Positions 7,521 to 17,027 are shown, counted from the stretch's first letter. The stretch is DNA of 64,000 nucleotides from Marinobacter salicampi (GCF_011074795.1 NZ_JAAMPF010000009.1:62001-126000); one strand, 5' to 3'. Numbers and translations: made by a program. Notes: generated by a model not told the origin, from the sequence alone.

Positions 7521-8708
7521 TTGGCCACCCCGGGGCATGTTTCAGGCCAGGCCTTGCCTAACCGGGTAATCCCGGCGCTAGGGTTGCTTGCCCTGGCGCT
7601 GGTATGGCTAATGGAGCTGGGCACCATCCAGCCTAACCGTATCGTACCGGGTACCGGCCATGGCCTCCTGTCGGCAGTTGGCTGGCTCGGGGCTGGGTTG
7701 GTGACGGGAGCACTGGCTGGCGCCATTGTATTGTCCTTTTTGTCACTGCGTCGGCGCTATTGGCTTCTTCTTGGTGTCGTGGGTCTTTCACTGGCATTGA
7801 TGCCGTTGTTGCTGGATGTGTTTGCCCTACGGCATTTGCCTGAGAATGCGCCCTATGCGCGTTCGTCCATCGGGGCGGGATTCTGGTGCCTGTTGTTTCT
7901 GCTTTCGCTGATGCTGATCGAGATCCTTGGCCGCCTCAGGGCAGGGCGATCGCTCCAACTGATGCTGCTGGTGGTGATCGCGACAAGTTGGCTTCTGCTG
8001 CTGGGGGCAGAGGGGCTTGAAAGCCTGTCGCTGGTAAGGGAGTTCAACGCCCGGCCTGACCAGTTTGAGCAGGCGCTTCGGACTCATCTGGCCCTTGCCT
8101 TCGGTGCCGTGGCCATCAGTGCTGTCGTGGCCTTCCTTCTCGCCCTCAAGATGATCCGCAGTCCCGGCTGGCAGCGGCCCATCCTCGGTGCCGTCAGCTT
8201 TCTGCAAACCATTCCCAGCCTGGCGGTATTCGGCCTGCTGATTGCGCCGCTCAGTGCGCTGTCGTCGGCTTTTCCGGCTCTGCAGTCGCTGGGCATCCGT
8301 GGCATCGGCTGGGCACCGGCTGTGCTGGCACTGATTGCCTACAGTCTGCTGCCCATGGTGCGCAATACCTACGTGGCGATTAACGGCGTGCCGGAACACC
8401 TGGTTGATGCGGGCCGGGGGATGGGCATGACGGAGCGACAGCTGTTCCTGCAGGTGAGATTACCGCTGGCGCTGCCGGTGATAATCGAGGGCGTCCGCAT
8501 CACAACCATTCAGGCCATTGGCCTGACCGCGGTTGCGGCCCTGATCGGCGCTGGTGGCTTTGGTGGTTTTATCTTTCAGGGGTTGGGGGAGGCGGCCATG
8601 GACCTGGTATTGCTTGGCGCTTTGCCCACCATCGGCCTGGCGCTGCTGGCCGACGCCCTGCTTACCATGCTAGCTGCCAGCCTCAGGCCGACCCCGGCGA
8701 CGACCTGA
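7521..8708 (+). CDS. yehY: Glycine betaine-type ABC transporter permease (YehY-like, long form)
   Basis: About 395 residues. The N-terminal half has several hydrophobic helices (VIPALGLLALALVWLMEL, FLSLRRRYWLLLGVVGLSLALMPLLL, GAGFWCLLFLLSLMLIEILG). The C-terminal half holds the conserved permease core, including the EAA-like cytoplasmic loop around LVDAGRGMGMTERQLFLQVRLPLALP. It begins 3 bases after the osmF stop. The apparent start is TTG 7521, with a GAGGG directly before it at poor spacing, so the true start may lie slightly downstream. Two permeases in one operon suggest a heterodimeric channel with the yehW product. Confidence 0.87.
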   Translation: MATPGHVSGQALPNRVIPALGLLALALVWLMELGTIQPNRIVPGTGHGLLSAVGWLGAGLVTGALAGAIVLSFLSLRRRYWLLLGVVGLSLALMPLLLDVFALRHLPENAPYARSSIGAGFWCLLFLLSLMLIEILGRLRAGRSLQLMLLVVIATSWLLLLGAEGLESLSLVREFNARPDQFEQALRTHLALAFGAVAISAVVAFLLALKMIRSPGWQRPILGAVSFLQTIPSLAVFGLLIAPLSALSSAFPALQSLGIRGIGWAPAVLALIAYSLLPMVRNTYVAINGVPEHLVDAGRGMGMTERQLFLQVRLPLALPVIIEGVRITTIQAIGLTAVAALIGAGGFGGFIFQGLGEAAMDLVLLGALPTIGLALLADALLTMLAASLRPTPATT

Positions 8709-8729
8709 TATGGAAAAGGAGCGGTGCGG

Positions 8730-9677
8730 ATGATCGAACTGAAAAATGTAACCCGTCGCTTCGGCGAGACAGTCGCGGTGGACAACATCAACCTGACCAT
8801 CGAAACCGGCGAGGTCTGCGTGCTGGTGGGCAGTTCCGGCTGTGGCAAGTCCACCACCCTGCGCATGATCAACCGCCTGCTGTCCCACAGCGATGGTGAC
8901 ATACTGGTGGATGGCCAGGACATCACCACCATGAATCCCCAAAAGCTGCGGCTGAACATGGGGTATGTGATTCAGGGCACCGGGCTTTTCCCCCACTGGA
9001 CCGTGGCCCGCAATATCGCCATGGTGCCCCGTCTCCTGAAGTGGCCGAAAGAAAGAATCGACGCACGGGTCGACGAGCTCATGACGCTACTGGGTCTTGA
9101 TCCGGCCATCCACGCCGATAAATTCCCCCAGCAACTGTCCGGTGGCCAGGCTCAACGGGTGGGTGTCGCCCGGGCATTGGCAGCGGACCCCAACATCCTG
9201 CTGATGGATGAGCCTTTCGGAGCAGTGGACGCCATCACTCGGGAGAACCTGCAACTGGAGATGCTGCGAATCCAGCAGCAGGTCCGCAAGACCACCGTGT
9301 TCGTGACCCATGACATTGATGAAGCCCTGAGACTGGCCACCCGTATCGCGGTGATGGACCAGGGGCGGATCATCCAGCATGACACCCCCGAAAACATTCT
9401 TCGCAGACCGGCTTCTGACTTTGTGGAAAACCTGGTTGGCAAACAGGACCGTGGCCTGAAACTGATGAGCCTGCGGCCGGTGCGGGACCTGATGACAGCC
9501 CATGCCACCCCCAGGCCGCCTGAAGCCGGGGCAGAAGGGCTTAAAGAGGAAGACAACGTTCGGCTGGCCCTGTCGGTCATGCTCTGGCGGGACCTGCCCC
9601 AGCTTGCGGTTATCAACGCCCGGGGTGAGGAAACAGGGTTCATTACCCGCGATAGCATCATTGGGGCAGGCGCCTGA
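8730..9677 (+). CDS. yehX: Glycine betaine-type ABC transporter ATP-binding protein (YehX-like)
   Basis: About 315 residues. The motifs are complete: Walker A GSSGCGKST, Q-loop (YVIQGTGLFPH), signature LSGGQAQRVGVARAL, Walker B ILLMDEPFGAVD and the switch histidine in VFVTHDIDEAL. The C-terminal extension after residue 235 looks like a single degenerate CBS-type region (QLAVINARGEETGFITRDSI); related OpuA/ProV ATPases carry CBS domains used in osmotic sensing. The start is ATG 8730, 8 bases after AAGGAG; GTG 8724 is too close to it. It ends with a 1-base overlap with the next permease start. Confidence 0.92.
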   Translation: MIELKNVTRRFGETVAVDNINLTIETGEVCVLVGSSGCGKSTTLRMINRLLSHSDGDILVDGQDITTMNPQKLRLNMGYVIQGTGLFPHWTVARNIAMVPRLLKWPKERIDARVDELMTLLGLDPAIHADKFPQQLSGGQAQRVGVARALAADPNILLMDEPFGAVDAITRENLQLEMLRIQQQVRKTTVFVTHDIDEALRLATRIAVMDQGRIIQHDTPENILRRPASDFVENLVGKQDRGLKLMSLRPVRDLMTAHATPRPPEAGAEGLKEEDNVRLALSVMLWRDLPQLAVINARGEETGFITRDSIIGAGA

Positions 9678-10423
9678 TGCGCGTCTGGCTGCCACCGTTT
9701 CTGCTGATTTTGCTGCTGTGCGGGCTGAGCCTTGCCATGCCCATGCTGGAACCGGTGTTTCACTGGATGCAGCCCGATAAGCAAAGCGTGATCTATGACC
9801 GTGACAGCTTTCTGTTCCTGTTGCAGAACCACCTGATGTTGGTTGGGATATCTGCGGCCGTCGGCACGGTTGCCGCGGTTGCCGGCGGCATCATCGCCAC
9901 CCGGCGGTCGGGCCGGGATTTCCTGCCGTTGATTAGCCAGGTGGCCTCCATCGGCCAGACCTTTCCGCCGGTCGCTGTCCTCGCGCTGGCGGTACCGGTG
10001 CTCGGCTTTGGTGAAGCACCGATTCTGGTGGCGCTGATCCTTTACGGCCTGCTGCCTATCCTGCGCAACACGCTAGCGGGCATCGAGGGTATCAACCCTG
10101 CGGTGCGGGAGGCCGGGCTGGGTATGGGCATGTCGCCGCTGCAGGTGCTGGTCCGGGTCGAGTTGCCGTTGGCAGGGCGGGTCATACTCGCTGGCATCCG
10201 CACGTCGGTTACCATCAATATCGCCACTGCCGCCATCGGCTCAACGGTAGGCGCGCGCACCCTCGGTGATCCGGTGATTGCCGGACTGGTAAACGGCAAT
10301 ACCGCCTACGTTCTGCAGGGCGCGATTCTGATCGGGCTGCTTGCGCTGACTGCCGACAGCCTGTTTGAGGCACTGGAGCGAACCTGGGAGCGTAAGGTTT
10401 CACCGACAGCAACCGTAGCGTGA
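9677..10423 (+). CDS. yehW: Glycine betaine-type ABC transporter permease (YehW-like)
   Basis: A 248-residue permease. It has an N-terminal hydrophobic helix (FLLILLLCGLSLAMPML), an acidic and aromatic periplasmic stretch, then a five-helix permease core. The EAA loop is AVREAGLGMGMSPLQVLVRVELPLAG. The start codon overlaps the yehX stop by one base (TGATG), so it is translationally coupled. It is the last gene of the osmF-yehYXW block and presumably pairs with the yehY product. Confidence 0.9.
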   Translation: MRVWLPPFLLILLLCGLSLAMPMLEPVFHWMQPDKQSVIYDRDSFLFLLQNHLMLVGISAAVGTVAAVAGGIIATRRSGRDFLPLISQVASIGQTFPPVAVLALAVPVLGFGEAPILVALILYGLLPILRNTLAGIEGINPAVREAGLGMGMSPLQVLVRVELPLAGRVILAGIRTSVTINIATAAIGSTVGARTLGDPVIAGLVNGNTAYVLQGAILIGLLALTADSLFEALERTWERKVSPTATVA

Positions 10424-10753
10424 ACGCAGATCTCAATAGCCTGCCAACCGCAGCTGCCATATTTGCCTCCTTCCTGTGGGTGAGCTGCACGCGCTATCTT
10501 ACCCAACGAGAGGCGAGGCCGGTGCCGCTCATGGCTGCCAGGGCAGTTGGCCACTAGGTTGGCCTGAAATAGCCATGTTCGAGGGCGGTAGCACGCAGTC
10601 TTTTGATCCCGAATTCAGGGTCCGGACTCCGGGCCAGTGTGTTGGCTTGTGCTGTCACTGGTATAACTACTAGTCTTGATAGTAAGCAGGCCTGAGAGGT
10701 GTTCAGGCTCTTCAGCCATGAACGAATCGAGTGATGTTCAAGGGGAGGGCACC
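10424..10753. other. Gene-free stretch after the betaine importer operon
   Basis: This 330-base stretch separates the importer from the STAS-like gene. The short frames here have no ribosome site and show no recognisable protein features. I found no strong terminator hairpin. The promoter for the STAS-like gene presumably lies near its 3' end, but no clear boxes stand out. Confidence 0.4.
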
Positions 10754-11128
10754 ATGTTAGACGTTGATCTGGATGAAAACGAAGGAATAGCAATCTTTCG
10801 GCCCGAGGGTTCCCTGGACCAAGCCGATTTTGACTATGCGGCCAATCTGGTGGACCAGTATCTGGAAAAGCATGAGGCCTTGAGGGGCCTGATCATCAGT
10901 ACCCGTGACTTCGGGGGTTGGGACTCATTTTCGGCTTTGGTACGGCACCTGCGTTTCGTGCGTAACCATCACCGGCAAATCGGCCGCGTTGCTCTGGCCA
11001 CGGATTCTGCAGTCGGGCAGCTGGGGGAGAAGCTTGCCGATCATTTCGTCGCTGCCGAAATCAGAAGTTTCCCTTTCGACGACATGGTCGAGGCCCGGCG
11101 CTGGGTTCTGGAAGCGCCGGTAAAATAG
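10754..11128 (+). CDS. STAS/SpoIIAA-like protein
   Basis: A 124-residue protein. The sequence IAIFRPEGSLDQADFDYAAN, then LRGLIISTRDFGGWDSFSAL, then helices and RVALATDSAVGQLGEKLAD, matches the SpoIIAA-like (DUF3478-type) STAS fold. No phosphorylatable serine motif of classic anti-sigma antagonists is obvious. I chose ATG 10754, directly after GGGAGGG; an in-frame ATG at 10718 is less well supported. Its stop codon lies inside a perfect 26-bp tandem duplication shared with the 3' end of the convergent pxpC gene. The role is unknown. Confidence 0.8.
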   Translation: MLDVDLDENEGIAIFRPEGSLDQADFDYAANLVDQYLEKHEALRGLIISTRDFGGWDSFSALVRHLRFVRNHHRQIGRVALATDSAVGQLGEKLADHFVAAEIRSFPFDDMVEARRWVLEAPVK

Positions 11129-11176
11129 CTCTGTCCCGGGTTTCCCTTAAATAGCTCTGTCCCGGGTTTCCCTTAA
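11125..11176. repeat. Perfect 26-bp tandem duplication across two convergent gene ends
   Basis: The unit atagctctgtcccgggtttc plus cttaa-type ending occupies 11125-11150 and is repeated exactly at 11151-11176. Copy one contains the TAG stop of the STAS-like gene, and copy two contains the stop (TTA on the plus strand) of pxpC. The unit contains CCCGGG, but no long hairpin or T-tract is seen. Confidence 0.95.
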
Positions 11177-12111
11177 CCGAAAACCTGCATGAACCGCCGT
11201 TGCTGTCGCAATGCATAGTCGCTGCCAACAGCCCGGAGCCGCACCCTCTGCCCCGGCAGGCATTGGGCCAGGCGGCTGGCGGCCAGCGGCGTCAGGTTGC
11301 CCAGGCGGGGGTAGCCGCCAATGGTCTGCCGGTCGTTCAGCAGTGCGATGGGTTGGCCGTCCGGCGGTACCTGGACTGCGCCCAGCGAAATCCCTTCCGA
11401 TACCATCGAGCTGATAGAGCATTGAAGCCTGGGTCCGGTTAGCCGAACCCCCATGCGATCCGCGCGCTGGTCCACCTGCCAGCCGGTGTTGAAGGCATCA
11501 AACAGACTGCGCCCAGAGAAGGCTGCGACCTGAGCCCCTGGTATCAGGTCCAGGGTGTTGGTCTGGCGGTAATCTGGTTGTTCCGATTCCGGCGCTACCT
11601 GATCCGTCGGGGTGGCGCTGGCCTGGTTCATCGTGAGCCTGTCGCCTTCACGCAGACTGTTCCCCTGGCCGTCAAAGCCTCCGAGCTGTTCCCTCGGGAC
11701 ACAGGCGACACTGCTCAGCACGGGCTCACCACAGAACCCACCGGCCACGGCCAGATAGGCCCGCAAGCCATTTTCAGGCGTACCGAACCTCAGCGTATCG
11801 CCGGCATTGATAGCTAGGGTTCGCCATCGGGGTGCCGGTTGCTGGTTGTGGCTGATGCCCAGGTTGGCACCGGTCAGCGCAATGGTCAGATCCCGCTCGG
11901 CCACCAGTTCCAGGCCACCAAAGGTAATTTCCAGCGCCGCCGTTCCCCAGGGGTTGCCAGCAAGGCGGTTGGCCCAGGCCCAGGCATGCAGGTCTGCCGG
12001 GCCGCCCTGGGTTACGCCCAGCTGCCGGACCCCGAAACGGCCGGCGTCCTGCAGCAGGGCGAGAGGGCCGGCGCGGGTCACGCGGAACCCGGTCAGACTG
12101 TTTTCATTCAT
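11173..12111 (-). CDS. pxpC: 5-oxoprolinase subunit C (AHS2 / biotin-dependent carboxyltransferase-like)
   Basis: A 312-residue protein. The N-terminal signature is FRVTRAGPLALLQDAGRFG followed by LGVTQGGPADLHAWAWANRL and ALEITFGG, typical of AHS2/PxpC. The middle has LAVAGGF and the C-terminal part has DRMGVRLTGP, SEGISLGAVQVPPDGQPIALLNDRQTIGGYPRLG. PxpABC hydrolyses 5-oxoproline, a damaged form of glutamine or glutamate, using ATP. I chose ATG 12111, which overlaps the end of pxpB by 8 bases; the longer frame upstream would read through pxpB. It is the last gene of the minus-strand operon. Confidence 0.9.
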   Translation of the reverse strand: MNENSLTGFRVTRAGPLALLQDAGRFGVRQLGVTQGGPADLHAWAWANRLAGNPWGTAALEITFGGLELVAERDLTIALTGANLGISHNQQPAPRWRTLAINAGDTLRFGTPENGLRAYLAVAGGFCGEPVLSSVACVPREQLGGFDGQGNSLREGDRLTMNQASATPTDQVAPESEQPDYRQTNTLDLIPGAQVAAFSGRSLFDAFNTGWQVDQRADRMGVRLTGPRLQCSISSMVSEGISLGAVQVPPDGQPIALLNDRQTIGGYPRLGNLTPLAASRLAQCLPGQRVRLRAVGSDYALRQQRRFMQVFG

Positions 12112-12841
12112 CGTCCGGCCCCCCGTAAGTGGCTGGGGTGTTATCGGCGGTATCGCCGCCCAGTGACTCGAACTCCTCCTGATCCACGGGCACGAAACGT
12201 ACCCGGTCGCCAACCCGAAGCAGGCTGAACCCGTCACGATTGCGATCAAACAGGCGGGCCGGGGTTCGACCGATCAGGTTCCAGCCGCCGGGCGTAACCA
12301 CAGGGTAGGCGGCGGTCTGCTGGCCGGCAATGGCGACGCTGCCAGCGGGTACCTTTTTCCTCGGGGTGTCCAGGCGCGGGCAGTTGAGTGAGGCGTCCAG
12401 CAGGCCCATAAAGGCAAAACCGGGGGCAAAGCCCAGGGCAAAAACCCGGTATTCCCGGCTGCTATGGGCGTCGATGACTGACGCCACCGACAGCCCGGAC
12501 AGGTCCGCAACCCGCTGCAGGTCGGGGCCAGCCTCAGGGTCATACCAGGTGGGCAGTTCGTGGAGCTTTCCCCCAGTGTCGGCTTCGGCTGGCTTGAGGA
12601 TAGCCAGTAAGCCTGTCAGCTTTTGCCTGGCTTCGCAGGGCGTCAGGCGGAGCGGATCAAACACCACCAGTAGCGTGGTATAGGATGGCACCAGGTCCAC
12701 CAGGGCGTCATCGAATGCTGCCTCGCACTCCTTGGCGAGCGCCGTCAGCCACAACAGGTTGTCTACCTCGATACTGTCGAACAGCCGTACCATCCAGCCA
12801 TCAAGGCCAGCTCTTTCAAGGCAGGGTAAACGTGACTTCAT
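12104..12841 (-). CDS. pxpB: 5-oxoprolinase subunit B (AHS1, KipI-like)
   Basis: A 245-residue protein. It has AHS1/PxpB features: [13 protein letters not shown], then [63 protein letters not shown] and [21 protein letters not shown]. It starts with ATG 12841, overlapping the pxpA stop by 4 bases, and its end overlaps pxpC, so the three are tightly coupled. In Bacillus the homologous KipI also binds a sporulation kinase; in this setting the 5-oxoprolinase role is far more likely. Confidence 0.92.
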   Translation of the reverse strand: MKSRLPCLERAGLDGWMVRLFDSIEVDNLLWLTALAKECEAAFDDALVDLVPSYTTLLVVFDPLRLTPCEARQKLTGLLAILKPAEADTGGKLHELPTWYDPEAGPDLQRVADLSGLSVASVIDAHSSREYRVFALGFAPGFAFMGLLDASLNCPRLDTPRKKVPAGSVAIAGQQTAAYPVVTPGGWNLIGRTPARLFDRNRDGFSLLRVGDRVRFVPVDQEEFESLGGDTADNTPATYGGPDDE

Positions 12842-13593
12842 GGTTGCCCGCCAAGCGCGTTCAGCATGTCACGGATAGCGCGCACGGAGGCCACCGACTC
12901 TTCGTTATCGCCATGCACACACAGTGTGTGCGCGTTAAGGATGAGCTCACTGCCGTTGCTGGTTGTCAGTGGTTGGCCAGTGGCGATGCGCCGGGCCTGG
13001 TCAAGAATAATGTCGGGGTCGTGGTGCACCGCGCCGGGCAGTGCCCGGGAAACCAGGCGGCCATCAGCATCATAGGCGCGGTCGGCGAAGGCCTCGAACC
13101 ATAAAGTAATGCCGTGCTCCTGTGCCAGTTGCTGTATCTGGCTCGTATCACGAGTTGCCAGGGTCATCACTGGCAGGTCCGGGTCATAGGTTTTGATAGC
13201 CAGGGCAACGGCGGCAAAGACCTCCGGCTTGTGGGCCATGTCGTTATACAGGGCGCCGTGGGGTTTCACATAGCGGACTACGGTGCCTTCAGCACGACAC
13301 ATGGCTGCCAGGGCCCCTACCTGGTAGAGCACCAGGTTCTCGATTTCCGCAGCTGAACAGATCATGGAACGTCTTCCAAAACCGACCAGATCCGGATAAG
13401 CCGGGTGGGCACCGATGCCAACGGAATGTTCTGCCGCCATGCGAACTGTGCGCCGCATGACGTCCGGATCAGAGGCGTGAAAACCGCAGGCAATGTTGGC
13501 CAGGTCCACATGGGGCATGACATGGTGATCCAGCCCCATGACCCAGGACCCGAAGCTTTCCCCCATGTCGGCATTCAGAAGTAAAGGTTTCAT
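12838..13593 (-). CDS. pxpA: 5-oxoprolinase subunit A (LamB/YcsF family)
   Basis: A 251-residue protein. LamB/YcsF motifs are clear: [78 protein letters not shown] and the C-terminal [13 protein letters not shown]. The family hydrolyses the ring-opened intermediate in ATP-dependent 5-oxoproline hydrolysis with PxpB and PxpC. It is first in the pxpABC operon. A very short possible gene (13643-13753) lies about 50 bases upstream on the same strand. Confidence 0.93.
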   Translation of the reverse strand: MKPLLLNADMGESFGSWVMGLDHHVMPHVDLANIACGFHASDPDVMRRTVRMAAEHSVGIGAHPAYPDLVGFGRRSMICSAAEIENLVLYQVGALAAMCRAEGTVVRYVKPHGALYNDMAHKPEVFAAVALAIKTYDPDLPVMTLATRDTSQIQQLAQEHGITLWFEAFADRAYDADGRLVSRALPGAVHHDPDIILDQARRIATGQPLTTSNGSELILNAHTLCVHGDNEESVASVRAIRDMLNALGGQP

Positions 13594-13642
13594 GGTGTCC
13601 TCTTATTGGCATAAACCTGTTGGCATAAACCGCCATGTTGGC

Positions 13643-13753
13643 TCAGAAGATGTTCGAGCGCTCGTACTGTTTGGGCCACTCGGTGTTTTCCGCTTTCAAG
13701 GCCGCCTGCGCGAAAGCTGCCCAGTCTGGCGATAGCCCTAGCAGCTCAGGCAT
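13643..13753 (-). CDS. Possible 36-aa small protein or gene remnant upstream of pxpA
   Basis: An open frame from ATG 13753 encodes MPELLGLSPDWAAFAQAALK followed by ENTEWPKQYERSNIF. The composition (helical, W-rich, charged) looks protein-like, but the ribosome site is weak and the length is very short. It could be a real leader peptide of the pxp operon or the 3' remnant of a lost gene. No family recognised. Confidence 0.25.
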   Translation of the reverse strand: MPELLGLSPDWAAFAQAALKAENTEWPKQYERSNIF

Positions 13754-13932
13754 AGATAGTGCACCGCTCCCCCGATGAGCGTAAGCAACCGGAGCCGGCC
13801 GGAGCTGGCAAGGCCGTCTTCCCATCCGTGTTAATAATTGAACCTTCGTGGATTTTCGGTTACATCTTTCACTTGGGCCTGACGCGGAATCATTTCCGCC
13901 ATCCCTTTAACTTAAAGAACAGGAGCTCGGCA

Positions 13933-14388
13933 ATGGCGGAATCATCACTCAAGGAACAATTGGGCAACGCGGTGAAAGACGCGATGCGAAACAAGGATAA
14001 AACCCGCCTGGTCACCCTGCGCATGGCCCAGGCCGCGGTCAAGCAGATCGAAATCGATGAACGCCGGGAACTGTCCGATGAAGACGTTCTCAAGGTGCTG
14101 GACAAGATGCTCAAGCAGCGCCGGGATGCTGCCAGTCAATACGACGCCGCTGGTCGTGAAGAGCTGGGCGACAAGGAGCGGGCGGAAATGGTGATCATTG
14201 AGGAGTTCATGCCCAACGCCCTGACCGAGGATGACCTGGACGCCCTGATCCGCATGTCGATCAGTTCGACCGATGCCCAGGGGATGCAGGACATGGGACG
14301 TGTCATGAACGACCTTCGCCCTCAGGTACTCGGCCGGGTGGATATGAGCCATCTGAGCCAGAAGGTGAGGGCTGCGCTGGCGGGTTGA
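13933..14388 (+). CDS. GatB/YqeY-domain protein
   Basis: A 151-residue protein of the expected YqeY length. Features are LKEQLGNAVKDAMRNKDKTR, LRMAQAAVKQIEIDERRELSD, DVLKVLDKMLKQRRDAASQY, IIEEFMPNALTEDDLDALI and the C-terminal GRVMNDLRPQVLGRVDMSHLS. The domain resembles the tail of GatB, which binds tRNA; the function of free-standing YqeY is not well defined. ATG 13933 follows AGGAGC. In many gammaproteobacteria yqeY sits beside rpsU and dnaG, but here it does not. Confidence 0.92.
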   Translation: MAESSLKEQLGNAVKDAMRNKDKTRLVTLRMAQAAVKQIEIDERRELSDEDVLKVLDKMLKQRRDAASQYDAAGREELGDKERAEMVIIEEFMPNALTEDDLDALIRMSISSTDAQGMQDMGRVMNDLRPQVLGRVDMSHLSQKVRAALAG

Positions 14389-14449
14389 GAATCGGCTGGC
14401 GCGGCCTGATGCTCTTCATTTGCGTCCCCAAGAGGTTCTGCTCAGGCGG

Positions 14450-15217
14450 CTAATCCGTGTAGATCATCTTCCGGGTCATGCCGCCGTCGACCACGAAGTT
14501 CTGTCCGGTCACGAAACGGGCCTCGGGTGATACCAGATAGGCCACCATGGCCGCGACGTCAGCGGGTTCGCCGACGCGGCCGCTGGGGTGCTGCTCATGG
14601 TCGGAGGCTGACAGGGGCGTCGGCTTGGCGGGCGCATTGGCCTGCCAGCCCCGGACATCGATCCAGCCCGGGCTTATGCTGTTGGCCCGCACTTCCGGGC
14701 CCAGACTTATGGCCAAAGCGTGGGTGAGGGCGATCAGGCCACCTTTGCTGGCGGCATAGGCCTCGCTATGGGGCTCGGACTGCAGGGCGCGGGTGGAGGC
14801 TATATTAACGATGCTACCCTGGCTCTCGCGGAGATGCGGCACCGAATGTTTTGCCATTAGGAAGGCGCCGGTCAGGTTAGTGTCGATTCGCCGCTGCCAT
14901 TGGGCAAGCTCAAGCGTCTCTATGGGGCCGGTGTCCGGATCCGCGATTCCAGCATTACTGACCATCGCGTCCAGCCGTCCACCCCATTTCACGGCTTCCG
15001 CCAGCGCTGATACCACCTCGGGCTCCCCGGACACATCCGTTTTGATCAGGTGCAGGTTCTCGGGGTTTCCGAAGTCCTCTTTGCATGAGCGGATGGCCTC
15101 TGCATCCAGGTCCAGGACCACCACCCGCCAGCCCCTGTTCAGGAAATAGCTGGCCATGCCCTTGCCGATGCCCTGGGCACCGCCGGTTATGAGTATGACG
15201 GGGGATTGATTTGCCAC
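14450..15217 (-). CDS. Short-chain dehydrogenase/reductase (classical SDR)
   Basis: A 255-residue protein with all classical SDR elements: TGGAQGIGKGMA cofactor motif, an acidic strand end (VLDLD) that suggests NAD preference, NAG at the VSNAGI segment, IVNIAST with catalytic Ser, YAASK with Tyr and Lys, and the SPGWIDVRGW loop. The C-terminal VTGQNFVVDGGMTRKM is typical. The start is GTG 15217 with AAGGAG upstream. The substrate is not predictable. Confidence 0.9.
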   Translation of the reverse strand: MANQSPVILITGGAQGIGKGMASYFLNRGWRVVVLDLDAEAIRSCKEDFGNPENLHLIKTDVSGEPEVVSALAEAVKWGGRLDAMVSNAGIADPDTGPIETLELAQWQRRIDTNLTGAFLMAKHSVPHLRESQGSIVNIASTRALQSEPHSEAYAASKGGLIALTHALAISLGPEVRANSISPGWIDVRGWQANAPAKPTPLSASDHEQHPSGRVGEPADVAAMVAYLVSPEARFVTGQNFVVDGGMTRKMIYTD

Positions 15218-15533
15218 GGTTTTGGCTCCTTGTGATCAGAAAGTAGTAAGCCGGGCATCCGGTGCTGTGAGCTGCCAGTCAACGATACCACATTAACAAA
15301 CGGGTCGACGCGGGCTTGAGAACAGGCTCGTACCCGGCAGATTCAGAAGCCCTGGCGGCGGCCGGCAGGCTCCCAGGCAGGCCGAACCCATTCGCTACCT
15401 GCATAAGCAAAAGCTATGCTGGAGGTACTACGGAAACGCAAGTTCCTTCAGGTTGTATCTGCTCTTTCCGGACGTGGTTACGTCTGCGCTTTCATAACCG
15501 CCCTACCGCCCGTTTGAACCCAAGGCCAGCACA
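15218..15533. other. Intergenic region between divergent SDR and M17 genes
   Basis: This 316-base stretch contains no supported gene. It must hold both divergent promoters, but no convincing -35/-10 pair or operator could be picked out by eye. Confidence 0.4.
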
Positions 15534-17027
15534 ATGAAAACGATACCCGAACTTCCTGCCTTCCCCGACATTGCACTCGAAACAGCCCCGTTACAGGCCG
15601 ATTCCTGGGCGCCAGAGGAGCGCGCGGCGCTGATAATTCTCCTGCCGGAGGACACGACTGAAGCTTTTGCGCAGACGCCCTGGGCTGACTTCCTTCGCGA
15701 TCGCCTGGGCGACTTGCCAGACAAAACCAATCCGGTGGTACTGACCGCACCATCGGGTGTTCGCACCGCCATCGGGTTCGTTGCACAAGGGACTTCCAGC
15801 TTCAAGACGCTGAGTCTGGCGAGGAAGCTGGTGGCGCCCCTGCTCGCTGAAAGACCTGAGCAGATCCGGCTGATCTCCCTGCTCGAGAATACTGCAGTGG
15901 CCGGGGCCGCGGCAGAAGCTGTGGTGTCAGCGGTCCATGCCGCCTTGTTCAGTTTGCCGAAAATCAGCGGCAAACCGGATCAGCCTGCCACCCTGAAACG
16001 GCTTGTATTTACCGGCGAGTTCGCCACTGCGGATTTTCACTACGCGACCGCGACCGCTGAAGGCAACAATCTTGCCCGCTGGCTGACTCACCTGCCAGGC
16101 AATTACCTGACCCCCGCTCTTTATCGCGACTATATTCAGTCGCTGGCCGCTCAGGAGGGCTGGCAGGCAGACTTTATTGACCAGGACAGGCTCGAATCTT
16201 TGGGTGCCGGCGCTTTCCTGTCGGTGGTTGAGGCAAGCCCCAACCGTGATGCCGGCATCATGCACCTCAAATACCGGCCCGAAGGGGCAGAAGGGCCGGC
16301 GCTGGCGGTGGTAGGCAAAGGTATCTGTTTTGATACCGGCGGCGCCAACCTGAAGGTGGGCGGCGGCATGTTGGGCATGCATGGCGACATGCAGGGCAGT
16401 GCCGTTGCTCTGGGCACACTCCTAGCCTTGACCCGTCTGGGCTTTAACCGGCCGGTGGACTGCTGGTTGCCCCTGGCGGAAAACCACATCGGACCCAATG
16501 CGGTGAAATGCAACGACGTGATCACTGCCCTGAACGGAACCACTATCGAGTTGATCAACACCGATGCCGAAGGGCGTATGGTACTCGCCGACACCCTGAC
16601 CCTGGCCTGCCGTGAAAACCCTGCCGCAATTCTCGACTACGCCACCCTCACGGGGGCAGTGGTAGCGGCGCTGGGAACCCGCATGGCGGGCGCCATGACC
16701 AATCGCCCGGACTGGGTGGGTGCCATAATTGATACCGGTCAGCAGTGTGGTGAGCGGGTGTGGCCGATGCCCTATGAAGATGACTACGACGAAGACCTGA
16801 AATCAAAAGTAGCCGACACACTGCAGTGCCGGAAAACAGGCGCTGGAGACCATCTCTATGCGGCGCGTTTCCTGGGTAGTTTCGTCAGCGAGACAGTTGG
16901 TTGGGTCCATGTGGATATGGCCTCATCAGGTACCCACGAGGGCGGCCTTGCCCATATACCGACCGATCTTCAGGGCTATGGTGTGCGGTTCGGCGTCCAG
17001 TGGCTCCGTTACCTTGCACATCAGTAG
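15534..17027 (+). CDS. M17 family leucyl aminopeptidase
   Basis: A 497-residue protein of the usual M17 length. The metal and active-site segments are present: VVGKGICFDTGGANLK from about residue 259, where the family has KGITFDSGG, and NTDAEGRMVLADTL from about residue 342. Further family features are ENHIGPNAVKCNDVI and DYATLTGAVVAALG. M17 enzymes are two-metal cytosolic exopeptidases that release N-terminal amino acids. The Ser to Thr change in FDTGG is conservative. ATG 15534 has only a weak ribosome site. It is followed by the convergent outer-membrane barrel gene. Confidence 0.9.
   Translation: MKTIPELPAFPDIALETAPLQADSWAPEERAALIILLPEDTTEAFAQTPWADFLRDRLGDLPDKTNPVVLTAPSGVRTAIGFVAQGTSSFKTLSLARKLVAPLLAERPEQIRLISLLENTAVAGAAAEAVVSAVHAALFSLPKISGKPDQPATLKRLVFTGEFATADFHYATATAEGNNLARWLTHLPGNYLTPALYRDYIQSLAAQEGWQADFIDQDRLESLGAGAFLSVVEASPNRDAGIMHLKYRPEGAEGPALAVVGKGICFDTGGANLKVGGGMLGMHGDMQGSAVALGTLLALTRLGFNRPVDCWLPLAENHIGPNAVKCNDVITALNGTTIELINTDAEGRMVLADTLTLACRENPAAILDYATLTGAVVAALGTRMAGAMTNRPDWVGAIIDTGQQCGERVWPMPYEDDYDEDLKSKVADTLQCRKTGAGDHLYAARFLGSFVSETVGWVHVDMASSGTHEGGLAHIPTDLQGYGVRFGVQWLRYLAHQ

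Noticed and set aside
10476..10673. 65-codon frame after the betaine importer
   Set aside because: No ribosome site, unusual composition, ends without context.
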